Positions 12,116 through 24,645 of a DNA stretch of 64,000 bases are shown one piece after another. The first letter of the stretch is position 1, and each line of letters opens with the position of its first letter. The position numbers and the translations under genes are program-made. The notes beneath the pieces are model-generated. The model saw only the letters and a program-made list of their open reading frames with translations. It did no database searches and was not told the origin of the DNA. The DNA is from Hermatobates lingyangjiaoensis (Eukaryota > Arthropoda > Insecta > Hemiptera > Hermatobatidae), in contig JAPFBL010000007.1 in assembly GCA_026182355.1 (NCBI GenBank), positions 744,001 to 808,000 on the forward strand, given 5' to 3'.

Positions 12116-14793
12116 TAATAAAATATTCACACTTTTCACTTCTAGAAACGGTCAGGGTGAAAGCCTTAAAGCCACTGGGATGGAAACAAACAACGAAACA
12201 TCATCTCACTTTGTGAATAGAAATATATAAATTTGTTGCCTTGTACAGAACCAGTTCATTCATGTAAATAGGTAAATATATAGGAAAAGTAATCTAGTGT
12301 TTTTATTCATATGTCATTTTATCATTTAGGACTCACTTTTGAAAAGTGAAGTCAATTTAGTAATATGCCATGGCTGAGTATATGGATTTTTTGTTTACAC
12401 TATTGACTAGGTATTATAACTGCAGCTCTATTAGTCTATTAGTCAAACGCTTGAGTGCCTTTGTCACTGAATGTCGTGAAAAAAAATTCTTCGTTGCTTC
12501 AATTGTTTCTACCCTTGGCAGAAGCATTGAATGATACTATTGTACAATAAGAACTTGCAGATAAAAAAACTAAAATAGCTCAGTTTCAAACGTTGGTGAC
12601 ACATCTATTTTGAGTGAAAACTTGTGACTTGACTTTATTCTAATTAGCTCATGTTGCTGATAACGTATTAGCAGCATGTGTGGAAACCTTTTTTTTTGTT
12701 TCCAACGTTCACACTGATCACACAACGTTTCACCTTTAGTGATGTCTATAGATGGAAAACGTGACTGATGTCTTATTTGGTGTCCACTTCAGTTACCGTG
12801 TTTGATACTACAGCGTAATTTTAACTCTCTCAAGTTTATTAAAGCAGGGATTTTTATTGAGTACTTAACATATTACAAACTCGGAACTGACAACTTTCTA
12901 CAAGTTTAATACCTTCTGCAGTAATCGGATCTTTTTGAATTTTTTTTTCTTAGAATACCAATAATGTAGAGTTTTTTCTCAAAATTTCATCTTACTATAT
13001 TTAGTTGATTCGAGTAAAAAAATACATTTCCTGAATAAAAAGTTGCATAACGGCCGTTTCCGTCCATATAAATTGAGCAAAATTTAACAAAAATATTCAT
13101 CAGTTAAAATTGTTATTTTTACTGAAATGTAACCTTTTCGGTTATGTTTTTCATAATTACAATTGTTTTTGTAACCAAATAGTATAACGGACAAAAGTCA
13201 AATTGCAAACATTATACAAGTTTGTAATTATTAGAAAACAATTATACAAAATCTCTAAATTTTGTTGCAGGTGATGCTGTAGTCAGTTTCATAATAATCC
13301 TAAAATTTCAAACTCTAGAGTTAGTAGTGTAGGTGAAAAAAAAATGTTGTGAAAATTCAAATTTCTCTTATAAATGTAACTTTTCCATGAACCAATATTG
13401 CCCAAAAACAACAGGGTACATTTACTATAAGATGCATATATGCGTAAAATATGAATTTCATCCCTCAAACGTCTGGCCTGCAGAGTGTCCACAAACTTTA
13501 AGATGCACATTCACCCATACGCACACATCATTAAAAACGTAAAAAAAAGGACTTTGAAGACCTTAAAACATGGAAATCCATCGCAATTTGGAAATTAAAG
13601 TAAAAAATCTTTAATGCATAAAAGAATTAATCTGGGCTGCTTCTTGGCTGCTCATTGTACATACCTTCGAATCAGCACTAATATAAAGATGAATGAAAAC
13701 TACATTTACTAGCCCATTTATCAAGTTTACAGTTTAACTTTTTTCTGAAAAGTCTCATATACTATTATGTTACTAAAACATTGTAGCCAACCATTTCGTC
13801 AGACTGCTCTATTAACCTATATTATCAATTTCGACTATTAAGAGATAAGTACCACTTACTATTTTGCTACACTATCTATCATAGTATTAGTCAATGTGAT
13901 GAATTAAAAATTACTACAAAGTAAAACTTTTCGTGAAACAAGCTATCATGAGTCGTATACTCTCTTACCGTTATACACCTGCGAGTCTTCGCCTTCTGTA
14001 CTGTAGTTAGGTAACATAAATTGAAGCAGAGTGATCGTTTACATTTAGAGTCGAAATGTCTCACAGAATTCCAAAGATAGTAGCGAGTTAAATATCGCGT
14101 GTCTCCCTTCACTAAACACACGCCCTATCGACAGCCTGCTATCCTCTTAACCCAATTTTACCAGAAAAGAATTACCCTAAACATCTAACTGGTTTTGTCT
14201 CTAATTTCTCACTGTTTGATAAAAAGCTGCCACTCTTTGTCCGAGTTACTTACTATAATTGATTCTACTTTTTAACAACTTGTTATATTTGAATATCTTT
14301 AGTTTATTAAACAAGTTTAAATAATAATTATTGAATTTATAGTTAAAAGTTTAAATACCTGATTATCTATTAATATATGTTATACGACTTTTCAATTTAA
14401 ACTGACCGGATCCAGAGTAAATTAAAAACAACCACCAGGTGTAATATCATTTCTGTAATGATATTGAGACTATTTGTCATTCCTTTTACAACTTGAAAGA
14501 ACACCATTTAAAAAACAATACCTGATTGGAGCTAATGGATAATATTGTGTAAATGATTGTGCTCGAGGAATGAGCTCTCTCTGACTGTTGATGTTTATAT
14601 TGTATGATTTATTACTTAATTAAAAGTATGCTATTCTAACCTTCTTGAAGTTATCTCTCTTATTTTACTTCTCTCATACTGTTCTCCTGATTGGGATCAA
14701 GTATAAAGAATGTCTGTTAATGAAAGCGTTTTATTTTTCTGTGTCTATACAGAATACAAAATTTGTTCTGTATAAATTTTATTACTCAACTCT
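12116..14793. other. AT-rich, no gene seen
   Basis: Short ORFs at 13289-13542 and 13891-14121 show no recognisable domain or splice framing. A short block, TGACCGGATCCAGA (near 14403), recurs near 16265. No transposon was recognised. Confidence 0.45.
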
Positions 14794-14875
14794 GAGCTAC
14801 TAACAATATGTATATATTCGAAGAAAGAAATTCTCGTGAAATTAAATCAAGGACACACAGGTGTTGTCAAATCAG
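14794..14875 (+). pseudogene. Ty3/Gypsy integrase zinc-finger remnant, copy 1
   Basis: The plus strand reads ELLTICIYSKKEILVKLNQG then HTGVVKS. This resembles the start of a Gypsy integrase, where the H2C2 zinc finger begins with a HEGH-type motif and binds zinc to position the integrase on DNA. The first histidine is replaced by asparagine (NQGH), and the frame runs out soon after, so it is dead. A related remnant lies at 15570-15665, and the two bracket the inverted PLE pairs between them. Confidence 0.6.
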
Positions 14876-14957
14876 ATATACATATGACAAGATTTCACAA
14901 TAAACACGTGAAATAACAATCAATGATCAAACCACAATAAGAAATGGGGAAAAAAAA

Positions 14958-15000
14958 GACTAAGATCTTTCAACCGTAACAAGCGGTCTTCGTCAGAGTC
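14958..15000 (-). ncRNA. Minimal hammerhead-ribozyme-like motif, family A
   Basis: Read on the minus strand: stem I GACU/AGUC, core CUGACGA, one unpaired A, stem II GACCG/CGGUU closing the loop CUUGUUA, then GAAA. Stem III is a two-pair AG/CU with loop AU, and U occupies the cleavage position. All invariant core bases are present. Confidence 0.6.
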
Positions 15001-15023
15001 AAAAACCCAACTGTTGGTTTTTT

Positions 15024-15066
15024 GACTCTGACGAAGACTGCTTGTTACGGTTGAAAGATCTTAGTC
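15024..15066 (+). ncRNA. Minimal hammerhead-ribozyme-like motif, family A
   Basis: It has the same architecture as the minus-strand partner at 14958-15000. One change in stem II (GACUG against CGGUU) keeps pairing through a U-G wobble. Confidence 0.6.
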
Positions 15067-15115
15067 TTTTTTCACGTATCTTGTTGTGGTTCGATCATTG
15101 GCATATATATATTTA

Positions 15116-15385
15116 TAAAGGTGTGTTATCTAATCGGGATTTGGTCAAATTTTCTAGGTTCAAAAATCAAACTCTCATTGCCGACGTTTCGGTTTTATTT
15201 TAAACCCTTTTTCATAGGTAGAAGTAAGCGTTTTTTGATTAAGAAAATGCTTAGTTCTGCCTATGAAAAAAGGTTTTATAGTTTTTTTTAAAAATCAAAA
15301 TTTTGATTTTTGAACCTAGAAAATTTGACCGAATCCCAAAAATAAAAAATAGAGGTCGAATCCGGATTAGATAACACACCTATTC
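15116..15385. repeat. Inverted repeat with GAAACGTCGG motif, family C
   Basis: Arms of roughly 115-135 bp (about 15116-15232 and 15250-15385) are related by inversion, starting and ending in 'ggtgtgttatctaat' and its complement. The left arm, read on the minus strand, holds a stem ending CCGAAACGTCGGC, the kind of GAAAC hairpin seen at PLE termini. The CUGANGA half is degraded, so a working ribozyme is unlikely. It sits directly beside the family A pair. Confidence 0.55.
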
Positions 15386-15569
15386 TATCAAACGGTCGAT
15401 ATATTATTGAATCTTTTATAAATATATAAGGTGTGTGCGTAATTGAGTTATAGGTGCTTTCTTATTCTGCATGCATGTATATTTAAATAATTATGTATAC
15501 GAGTGATATGGTATAGACGGAGAGGTTCGGTTGTTTTATGCCATGACAATAAGAATTTTACACATTTCT

Positions 15570-15665
15570 ATGCTGCTAACAATGTGCGTATATTCAAAGA
15601 AAGAAAGTCTGGTGAAATTACATCAAGGACATGCAGGTGTTGCGAAATCTAAAGTTAAGTCTAGG
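15570..15665 (+). pseudogene. Ty3/Gypsy integrase zinc-finger remnant, copy 2
   Basis: The plus strand reads KESLVKLHQGHAGVAKSKVK, with the HxxH half of the Gypsy integrase H2C2 finger intact. In-frame stops follow within about 15 codons, near where the WPGM motif is expected. It matches the remnant at 14794-14875 across the same residues but is clearly diverged from it. Confidence 0.65.
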
Positions 15666-18479
15666 AAAATATCCATTGGCCTAACATAGCGAGTGTTGTA
15701 GATTATTGGTCGATGAAGATAGATGAAGTGGAGTAAAAGGGATTTATTTAAAGCTAACCTCTGGACGGAGAGGTCGTCTTCTTAATATGATTTTATTGTG
15801 TTACACAATCTGAGAGATCGACTATTCTTTATTATTAGTTTTTGTTGTTTTTTTTACATCTAGTTTGTACTCTTTATAAAAATCTGTTATCTGTTTATTG
15901 TTTTTTTTTTACTGTAGCCAATTTATGTTGCCTATAAATAAAGCTAGTTAAAGAAAATAGTTACTTCCAATATTTAATAAACAAATATTTCAATCCTATT
16001 CTCAAAAAATAATCTAAAGATCAATTAAAACACACTGGAATCAAGGTAATGCTGTCGAAAAACAATATAGGTCACAACGACTTATAAAGGGATTGACAGA
16101 AAAGTTTATTAGAAAACATAGAAACTTTCATTAAATATAGAAAGTTTATAAAAAATATAATAAGTTTAAACTCATGTATATTTTCAAAAAAATCACCAGA
16201 TGATACTTTTTGTAGCAGTAATATTATATATTTATCTTTGTGTGCCAATTTCAATACACTATGCATGACCGGATCCAGAAAAAATTAAAAGATAGGCTGA
16301 CTTTTATTAGGATAGTATTAACTAAACAAAACAAAAGTCGTGCATTAGCTTATCAAAGATTATAGATAAAATCAAAACAAAAGATATATACAAGAAATTA
16401 TTGACATCAGGACAATTGTTATTGTTCAACCATTAATAGCCTCTTCAATGTTTCAAAGTTTTATAACTTACCATTTATAAGTGACAAATAAATTTAGCTT
16501 TTATTAAGAAGCTTAAATGTAACGACTCTTATGGAGTTGCTGACTAGTTGCTGTTTACAGGATTAAAACAGTGATGAGGATCACGAGGAGTATGATGCGG
16601 GGGAGATCCCCAAGCATTAACTACCCCAACCTTACTGGTGAGCCCTGCACAACTCAATGAGGGCGATTGTTAAAGCACAAAGTTAAAGGTCCTACCAGTA
16701 GCTATGATTGAAAGAGATACATGTGTAGCTTGACTAAATGGAACCAGTATTCACTTAGCAGTCAAAAAAAAATATATAGTATTCCGACTTAATGATTCCT
16801 GTAAAAAAATTTTAGAAAGTATTTTAATGGAGTTCTGTTTTGTCATATATATAAAGGAATAATGAAAAATTTCTACGATTACGAGAGTAATATTAGTAGT
16901 ATTAGACTAAAAAACAATTATCAACAGTTATTTATTAGCATCATTCATCAACGGTGTTTTATTACAGAAAAGTCTAATTTTATATCGAAAGTAGGCAAAT
17001 AGACTTTGTTGTAACTCAAAAGATATTTAATTCTTTAATTTTAAGTTTATTAATTAGAAAGTAAATGAAGTGATAAAGACAAAGGCAGTTGGTTAGGAGA
17101 GAGTTAAGAGATTTAATTTCGATGCTAGATAGCGCGTTATCTGTCAGAGTCAAGTGATAAAACTTGTCTAATCGAGAGACCAGGTGGAGCCTTTCACTCG
17201 CAGGGGAGTCAATCAAGTTTTCAGCGCAAACCTAAATCCCTACTCTATGCACTTAATCCTATTTCACCTTCTCCATATAACCTCTTCGTCAGTGGATAAA
17301 GCGTAGATTTCATCAAATATTTAACCCCCTCTCCAGACTAACTTTTAGGCAATGACTGTTTAAGATAAGACTTCCCTGAAGTTTACTATCAAATACATCA
17401 TTCATTTTATCTGGACAATGATTACTTCAATATTTTATTTATTCTTTCATTATAAATGTCGAAAGGTTATTTGTTTCAAACATCCTTCCTCAATATGCAG
17501 AAGACTTCTTTTTGACTATTGTCCCTTAAGTCCCCATCTTGTATATTGATAATAAATTTTTTCCTTTTTTTTAATTAAAACCTGCTTTTTAAACTTTTTG
17601 ACTAGAGAGTAATAACTAATTATTATTACACTCTTAGTTATTTCAGTGAAAAGTAAACATTTATTGAACTATCCTTTTTTAAATGGGCTGTACAAAGTTG
17701 CTGTCGCCTCATTCAGAGTCTGCAAGCAATCGATCTTTTTTGCCCCTTAACTTGCAGGTCATTGAGAAGGTCGCTTCGTGTCTCGGGTGCCATTTCCAGT
17801 GACCAAAGGTCAGTCGGAACTGAGTAATCCACCCTCCACCCTTCCCGCTTCATTTCCTTACGTCACATCATTTATTTCTACCTATAAAAGATGTTTAAAA
17901 AATAAATTAAAAAATAACAAATTCTTTGTTAGTATATTTGCAAGAAATGAGAAAGAACTAGTCTATAATTCTAAAGTTCAGCCATTCATCTGCATGCATC
18001 TATATATACATAATATATGTTTCTTAGAAACCATGGGTAACTAAACCAATATGTATGCAATTTTGTTTTAGCCCTCTACCAATTCCAGATAGGTTACTTG
18101 GAAAACTCGTTATGGATGGAAAAGTCTTTTCTCCTCATTTTCCATTTGTCTAGATTTGAAAAGTTTACTAATATGAATCAATTTTTTCCTCTAATACTGT
18201 TTAAGACCTCAAAATGTTAAAAAGCCATAGAAGTAAAAAATTAGTATATATAACTTGTTAACATTTTGACCAGTACATGCCAGTCAGTAGTGCAGACACT
18301 CTTAAGCAGTATTTATTACTTTATTTTAAGTAAAGTATAGTAATCATGGAAAAAATAGATCTTGAGATTTTGGCGGATTCACGTGTTTGGAGGTCACCAA
18401 AATTATTTTTTTACGTTTTTTCGACGATGCATGTGTGTGAATGAGTAGGTGTTTATCTAAAATGAGTAGGTGTTTGTGA
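15666..18479. other. AT-rich, no gene seen
   Basis: A GC-richer patch at 16560-16680 and another at 17700-17830 have no recognisable protein. The short ORFs at 16072-16266, 17016-17216 and 17778-18044 look random. Confidence 0.45.
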
Positions 18480-19150
18480 AAACGCTACAAGCGACATTGT
18501 TTGATGTATCAAATTAATATTTCCAAAAAATTGACCTTAAAGTGCAGAAGTACCCCACTGTTTATAAAAAAGGTAATTTTTTTACTAAAATGTGTTTTTT
18601 GACATTTTTTCACCTAAAACTAATTTTAGAGTATTCATATTTTAGTACTATTATAAAAAAGGTAATAGCCTTAACAGAAAAAACTATCAAGACACTATGT
18701 GTCAATAACAAAAAAAGTCAGTTCTGCTGTAAAATTTAAAATTTTTGACTTCTAATTGATGCGGTAGAGGTCACAACGTTTGACAGATCGTAAAGAAATT
18801 ATATCAAAATAGATTTGTTTTGAAGATGAGCTTAATGCCACTTTATTGAAAGTATGTAGAGTAAAGTGGGTGTTATGGTGCATTTGAATGTTTTCTTACA
18901 CGACTAGCTATAGAAAACAGAAAATGTTGTGAAGAAATTAACCAAACATTACTAATCTACTAAAAACTTTCCAGAATTTCAAAAAACCGCAAAGAACAAT
19001 AAAGGTATAAAAACTCCAAAAACCTAACTCAGAATATTTAGCTACCTGCTGTCTTTACCAGATTTGTTCATATTGACACAGAAGTTTTTTAACCGTATCT
19101 AATCAATAATAATTCGTTCTTTAAGGCTTATATAAGATTTTTGAAGACAT
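18480..19150. repeat. Old dispersed repeat, copy 2
   Basis: Diverged relative of 1-720, same orientation. The clearest shared block is around 18770-18810 (TTTGACAGATCGTAAAGAAATT). No coding content. Confidence 0.4.
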
Positions 19151-20089
19151 TTTAAACCGAGTGATGAAGATAAAGTATGATCCAATGAAAAACTATTAGT
19201 CTATAAAGACAAGTCTTTCCCAAAAATTCTTGTTTAAAAATTTATTTTCATAGATTTCTACAAACAAGATATTAAAATTTAACTGGAAAAATATCTTTTG
19301 AATAGTGATATTAATAAATTTTTGTGTATTTTGGATAAATTTAAAAATTAACAGAGGGTTTTGGGTTATATATAGCAGCTATAGTAGTATAGTAGTTGTA
19401 TTGTATAGTATTTGTATATAAATATATACATTTATTATATACAAATATATACGTTGTTAAGAATGTTAAGATATAACATTCTTATATATATTAATATATA
19501 GTTGTTAAGAATGGTTCCTTACCAGTTGTTGCAAAGTTATTTAAATTAACACTTCTTTTTTAGTTTGTTGCCAATATTATGCATTTAGTCCAGCTTAACG
19601 CAAGGAAAAGAGTAAAGTTATACAATAAGTTTTTGATTTAAGATAATTCATTGTTAATCCAACAATTACTGTAAATATTAATGACCCGGGTGTCATTCTA
19701 CCATGTCTGAAACATTTTACCTCTTAAGTATCATCAAATTTATTGAATTCCTAAGTCTTTAGCGTGTTTCTACATTACAACTTCTTATATTAATCCTAAA
19801 ATTTTCATCTTCCTTTTCTCTTTAGATTGAAAAAAAGGAATTTCTTCACTTTTCCCATAGATTTGTCTTGTACCCGAGTCTTTCAGCGATACTAAGTTAA
19901 TGAAGTTAGCTTCAGGCTGAATCCTTATTCACTTCTCGGGATTGAATCTTGAATATACGAATTGAACTCTGAATGTGGTCAAAGTGGAAGGTGTGCTACC
20001 ATAACCTACGTCAGAGAAAAGATTATACTTAATGGTCTAACGAAGGCTAAAGAAGCTTTAGTACTAAAACCCTGCCAAATCATATGTAA
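19151..20089. other. AT-rich, TA-rich patch, no gene seen
   Basis: A low-complexity TA-rich patch lies at about 19370-19500, with small imperfect hairpins. Nothing else was recognised. Confidence 0.45.
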
Positions 20090-20400
20090 GATAACAATAG
20101 AAAGAAAGAGGAGGCCAGGAGAAAGTACGGAAACATAAGTGAGGCTAGGCAGGCTGCACCCGTGATGCAAGCCCGGCGATGGCAGGGTCTGCTCCATCAG
20201 GCAGGAGGCTGCCATTCTGGCTTGAGACAAAGGATCAGCCAGGCAGGTGTAGGTCTATCATCTCGACGGGGGAAAGCAGACGGGGAAGTGCAAGGCAAAG
20301 TCCATACACCCTCAAGTGGTTTAATTACTGAAAGCGGAATAGAACTCTCTCTTCCTCTCTCTCTCTTTCACATGCTTGTAAACTTGCAATGAGCGTTCCC
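20090..20400. other. GC-rich island, unassigned
   Basis: This island is markedly GC-richer than its surroundings, with open frames on both strands (20162-20392 plus, 20006-20230 minus). Neither translation is recognisable. A short CT run lies at about 20346-20370. It could be a first exon or promoter island, or a repeat. Confidence 0.25.
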
Positions 20401-22261
20401 AGTGCGTGTTCGACTGAGTGCTCATGCTCTGTTTAAGTCTTTACAACCATCACGCACCACGTACTCGTTTCAAATATTAAACTCATTTTGCTATTTTACC
20501 ATTGTTAGTTACAAACAACTTAGCTATTATATTTTAAGTAAAAACCTTAATTTTTTTTCAAGATTTCTAGCAGGTTTAAATTGCAGGTGAAATGATAATG
20601 AGTTGGCTGGCTGTGTAGCAGGTTTAGTTAAGTGAGCGTTAGAGCGTAGTTTAGGCCTCCTGCGGGAGGTATGTTTCTGGTTTCAGCATTAGTCGGAGCA
20701 ATTACAGACTGCCCTCTTTGCCTGGACCTCTGTCCACCATAGATTATTCAGGGATCTAATTAAGCTAGTGGATTATCTTTAGGGAAAGAAATCCTACAGG
20801 GATCTGCGATGTTCATTCATTTAGCCGGTTGCTATAACAGAGTCCCTTTATATAATTGTTATACAGTTCAGTTTTATATAAAATTTTACTTCAGCTATCA
20901 CAGACTCTACATTGTCTTAATGCTGCTGTTATTAAATAAAGAATGATATTAGGTTTATGCAGCACCACAAATAGAATTCTTAGACTCCAGTGTTAAAGAA
21001 AACTTACTCCACTTAAAATTATACAAATACATAAATCGATTATAATACATAATTAAACTACATACGTTTTATGTTGGTTTAGTTATAATTGGTAAGGTAT
21101 TGGTAGAAAATATTATTTGTAATCGACCATGTGGTTTTGGATTTCCTCTAAAGCGATTCGTTTTTAAAATATTTCAATCTGAATATTCTGTTATCATATT
21201 TATTAATATTACCCTCGATACAATAAAAGAAATTATTCATGTATAGTTCGTTATTATTACATAATTAACATTAATTAATTAACTGGATACAACGAGAGTG
21301 GCCTTTCAAAGTAAAAAAAACAACAATTGTGTAAAAACTGGGACTTTCTATAAAGAATTGTGTTTAAATGGCATTACGCAATCCACACGCTCAATATGTA
21401 CATGAAGCATACATTCCCAAGTAGCTTTGTTTATGTAGACTTAGAATATATATGCTTATGGGGTCTATTTCTAAAGCCCTAGCAGGGGGTTAATAACAAA
21501 CAGACAAATAGACGCTGCAGTTTCCTTATATTAGATTAATAGAAATACAGTTGTTTATCAACTGGTGCCCGTAAACAAGAAGTCGAGAACTATTGGAATA
21601 CGCACAAGTTAATATTAAAAATTTACACGAATGGAAAATAATATTTGACGGTCTGTAAATGTTTGTGGTATAAAGATATGCTTTTGATAATTTTCAGTTA
21701 TTTTATTCCACTATATCTAAATGATATACATTTAAATAGAATATTTATGAAAATTAAAATTTTTTTTAGCTTTTTTTATGTGCACAAATTAAATATTCTT
21801 TTTACATATAGTTTTTAATTTCTCTATTTCGATTAATAAAGGGCGTTTTTAAGTTTCTGTCCTCCACTAACTTGCATTCGAAAGGTCGCTCAACTTGACA
21901 AGGGAGTTGCTTGTCTTTTCTTAGCCAGCAGTTATGTATCCTCATTGATTCTTAGTAGCTACTCTTGATGTGGATCTGTTGGTCAATGAAAGGTCGCCTG
22001 GGACACAAAAGCTGTATGAGTGCAACTACTTTTGTGCTCATTGTGTTAATATATTATTATTCATTGGTTCTAATTTGATTAAGAAAAAAATAAAATAGTA
22101 TCTTCAAAAGTAATCATTCAAAGAGTATACCATATAATAAAAAAAGTATTTCATTTATCCAATTAAGTGTAAACACTCAGACAATCTTTACAAGTTGTTT
22201 TTTAAAAGAGCAGGGTTATCAGTACATATACTCTACAAGAATAAAGATTGATGCAATTAGT
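20401..22261. other. AT-rich, no gene seen apart from a short repeat
   Basis: Only the short repeat at 21283-21360 was recognised here. A GC-richer patch at 20640-20770 is unassigned. Confidence 0.45.
21283..21360 (+). repeat. Short dispersed repeat, copy 1
   Basis: It carries 'gagtggcctttcaaa', an A-rich stretch, then 'aacaacaattgtg' and 'aaaaactgggactttctata'. The same string with few changes occurs at 23332-23393, same orientation. Possibly a MITE or SINE piece; ends not defined. Confidence 0.5.
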
Positions 22262-22760
22262 CAGGGTTAGAACCCACTCTGTCTTTTGATTTATTCACAT
22301 GGGAGGTGAAAAAAATTCCGATCATGTCGTTCCTCTAAGAGGATGTTAAACCTGATTTGATTTAATCATGTACACGGGTCTTTTGGCTATACCGTGGTGA
22401 AAGTGAAAGTCCTGATAGGGAAGCAAAGTTCCTGGATCCCACTGAGAGGAGAGAAAAAGTGTTAAGAAAGACAGGTGCGAACCAGAAGAGGAAAAAGAGG
22501 GTTTTGGGACACAGCTGCCAAATAGGAATGTGGCTGAGCGGACTTTCCACCCACAGAGCCCATCCTGAGAACGAGGATCCAAAGGAAGCGACAAAAGACA
22601 CCTTTGTGCTACCTCAGGAAGAAATACCACCTAAGTTGGGATTAATTAAGGACTTCCAATGTAGAATGCTCACTGTGTGACATCAGAAAGGGTTTGGACT
22701 ATATGTGTTCTTTCGGGGGATGGCCACTGCACCTGACCTCAACTATCCTACTTAACAATA
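22262..22760 (-). repeat. Dispersed repeat R, copy 2
   Basis: In reverse orientation this shares its head ('taggatagttgaggtcaggt' type) and tail ('cacctcccatgtgaataaatc', then 'cagagtgggttc') with 62101-62430. The middle part differs. Open frames in it (22346-22680 region) are not conserved in the other copies and are not called as genes. Confidence 0.5.
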
Positions 22761-23331
22761 AGTTTAACTTAACTTAAAGTTAAAGAAAGAAAATGTAAAA
22801 AAAAATGTTATATATTAAAAATGTATAACAGAAACAAAATAGTTTTTTTCAGGTATGTTAATTAAATAATTAATTGTTGTCTACATTTCTTAGTGCATTT
22901 TGAATTACTTTTGGTTTTTTGGTCATGAATATGCCAGTGTGTCGTGTTTGTTCAATTCAAACAAGTTGTGTTTAACATTTTTTTCTTAAATATACTCATT
23001 TTAAACCTCTAATATGATATATAATAGTTATCTTGTTCCAAATTTCATACTTCTGTAAGTCAGTCTTCTCACTTTTTTTATTACACCTTTCCAATTTTGT
23101 AAGGTGTAGTTTTTCTTCCATTGGTAAAAGTTTAAAAGTCTATATAAGTAACTTGTTATATACTTCCTCTAAATTGTAGGCATATAAATAATGCTTTAAA
23201 TTAGTAATCAAAACATTGATTTCAAATGTTAAATTCAGCCTTAAAATTAACCGTTTTTTAATAAATTTTGCTTGTATTAATACATAATTAATATTACCGA
23301 ATCACCGAATCAGATCATTAACTGCTTACAC

Positions 23332-23393
23332 CTAGAGTGGCCTTTCCAAATAAAAAAACAACAATTGTGGAAAAACTGGGACTTTCTATAAAC
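23332..23393 (+). repeat. Short dispersed repeat, copy 2
   Basis: Near match to 21283-21360. Confidence 0.5.
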
Positions 23394-23584
23394 CTGATTT
23401 GATTTAATGATGTAATTTAATCCTTATCCTGCAAAATAAGAATTTTTATTTATTGTATCTTTTTGTTTAAATGAAATCTTTTTCTTGCATTGCGTGATCA
23501 CCAGAGGATTTGCTGAGAAGTAACTGCTGACTTAGTTTATAGTTACCTTGCTGTTCATTATAATGAGGTTGTGTCAGTTACTCC

Positions 23585-24080
23585 GAATTTTGTCCCTTGC
23601 AGCAGAGGTACTGAAACGTCGAAAACATTGTAAGCTCACTTTAAGAAGTAAATAAGTAAAGTACTTTTATTGCGTGAAATGATAGTCGGAACCAATTGTT
23701 TGTTGGGGTGTTGTGATGGGATTGTTGCGGGCTTTCTTTGGCTGATTTGCATCATGCGACTATAGAATGAGCGGTGGAAGATTGTTTTTGTAGTAGAATG
23801 ACATGAATGGGGTCGTTTTGAAGGAAGTCTAATTGGAGGAGCGACGGCAGTAATAGAGGCAAATTGTGGGCCGAGGCATTGTCGGGCGGATGCTGCTGTA
23901 TTGAGCGGCGCATGCGGCAGTCCATCTGTGGAGCACAGTGCGTCTCGCTCCTGTCCCGGCCTCAGCTCTTCAAGCCAGGTAACCAGCGATCGCTTCCACA
24001 CATCTTACCCAACACTTACAACTATACACATATTACCTTATTAGTAAAATCCGTCTTAGAACTCACTTTCCTTTGACTCA
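23585..24080. other. GC-richer segment with 121-codon ORF, unassigned
   Basis: A minus-strand ORF of 121 codons (24001-23636) covers a segment that is GC-rich at 23800-24000. The translation is Pro/Ser/Thr-rich with no recognised domain. At its left a GAAACGTCG motif (near 23615) resembles PLE terminal hairpins. A decayed mobile element is the best guess. Confidence 0.25.
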
Positions 24081-24515
24081 TGCCTTGTTTATGCGTATTG
24101 CTAGTGCATACCAAAGTGGTTAGTGAATTCAGATTATTAGATAAATTTGTGTTGCCATGTAAACAGCAGTTATAGTCATCTGACTGTTTTACACGTAGTG
24201 CATCTTTAGGAAGAACTTTAAGATTTGAGTAGAGATTTATTCAGCTCTACTTGGAGATCCACTACGCACGAAACTAGACGACTACAATCACCCTTTGTGA
24301 GGCAAGCCGCACTTATCTAAGAATCATGCCTTGTAATCACGGGTCACTGGTATTTCTTTCTTTCACTTCTAATCCGCTATTATGAACTTCATTAGCAAAC
24401 TAATCCCCTTCCAAACGTATCCCAGACATACCAATGTCATAGATGTCTCATTATTTCACAGCAGTTTCTTCAATTGTATTTCTCTAACAAAGGACATCAA
24501 GTTCCTTTTACTCTA

Positions 24516-24645
24516 ACATATATATATATAAAGAGAGTTGAGTTTTTGACTCTGATGAAGATCGCGATCGCTTGTTACGGTTGAAAGATCTTAGTCTAAT
24601 TTTTCCAATTTCATTATGTGGTTTGATCATATATATATATATAGC
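24516..24645 (+). mobile_element. PLE family A single unit flanked by (TA)n
   Basis: A lone plus-strand family A unit runs from the ribozyme-like motif to 'atgtggtttgatc'. It is bounded directly by TA repeats on both sides (about 24516-24530 and 24628-24642). No inverted partner is present, so it shows the basic unit of the family and its strict association with TA microsatellite. Confidence 0.75.
24548..24596 (+). ncRNA. Hammerhead-ribozyme-like motif, family A, longer stem II
   Basis: Stem I is GACU/AGUC and the core is CUGAUGA, the classical form. Stem II is lengthened by an inserted 'gcgatc', and GAAA, stem III AG/CU and U17 are present. Confidence 0.6.

Larger units (their letters stand above)
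14890..15100. mobile_element. PLE family A inverted pair
   Basis: Minus-strand arm 14890-15011 and plus-strand arm 15014-15100 face each other at 'cccaac tg ttgg'. Each arm has the family A ribozyme-like motif, then a pyrimidine-rich segment and 'ttgtggttygatcattg'. The left arm retains the terminal hairpin element. The right arm runs into TA-rich DNA. No protein is encoded. Family A is assigned to PLEs because a diverged version of the same terminal sequence follows GIY-YIG codons at 59.0-59.7 kb. Confidence 0.75.

Noticed and set aside
22346..22680. Overlapping ORFs of 73-94 codons as a gene
   Set aside because: They lie in repeat R and are not conserved in its other copies.
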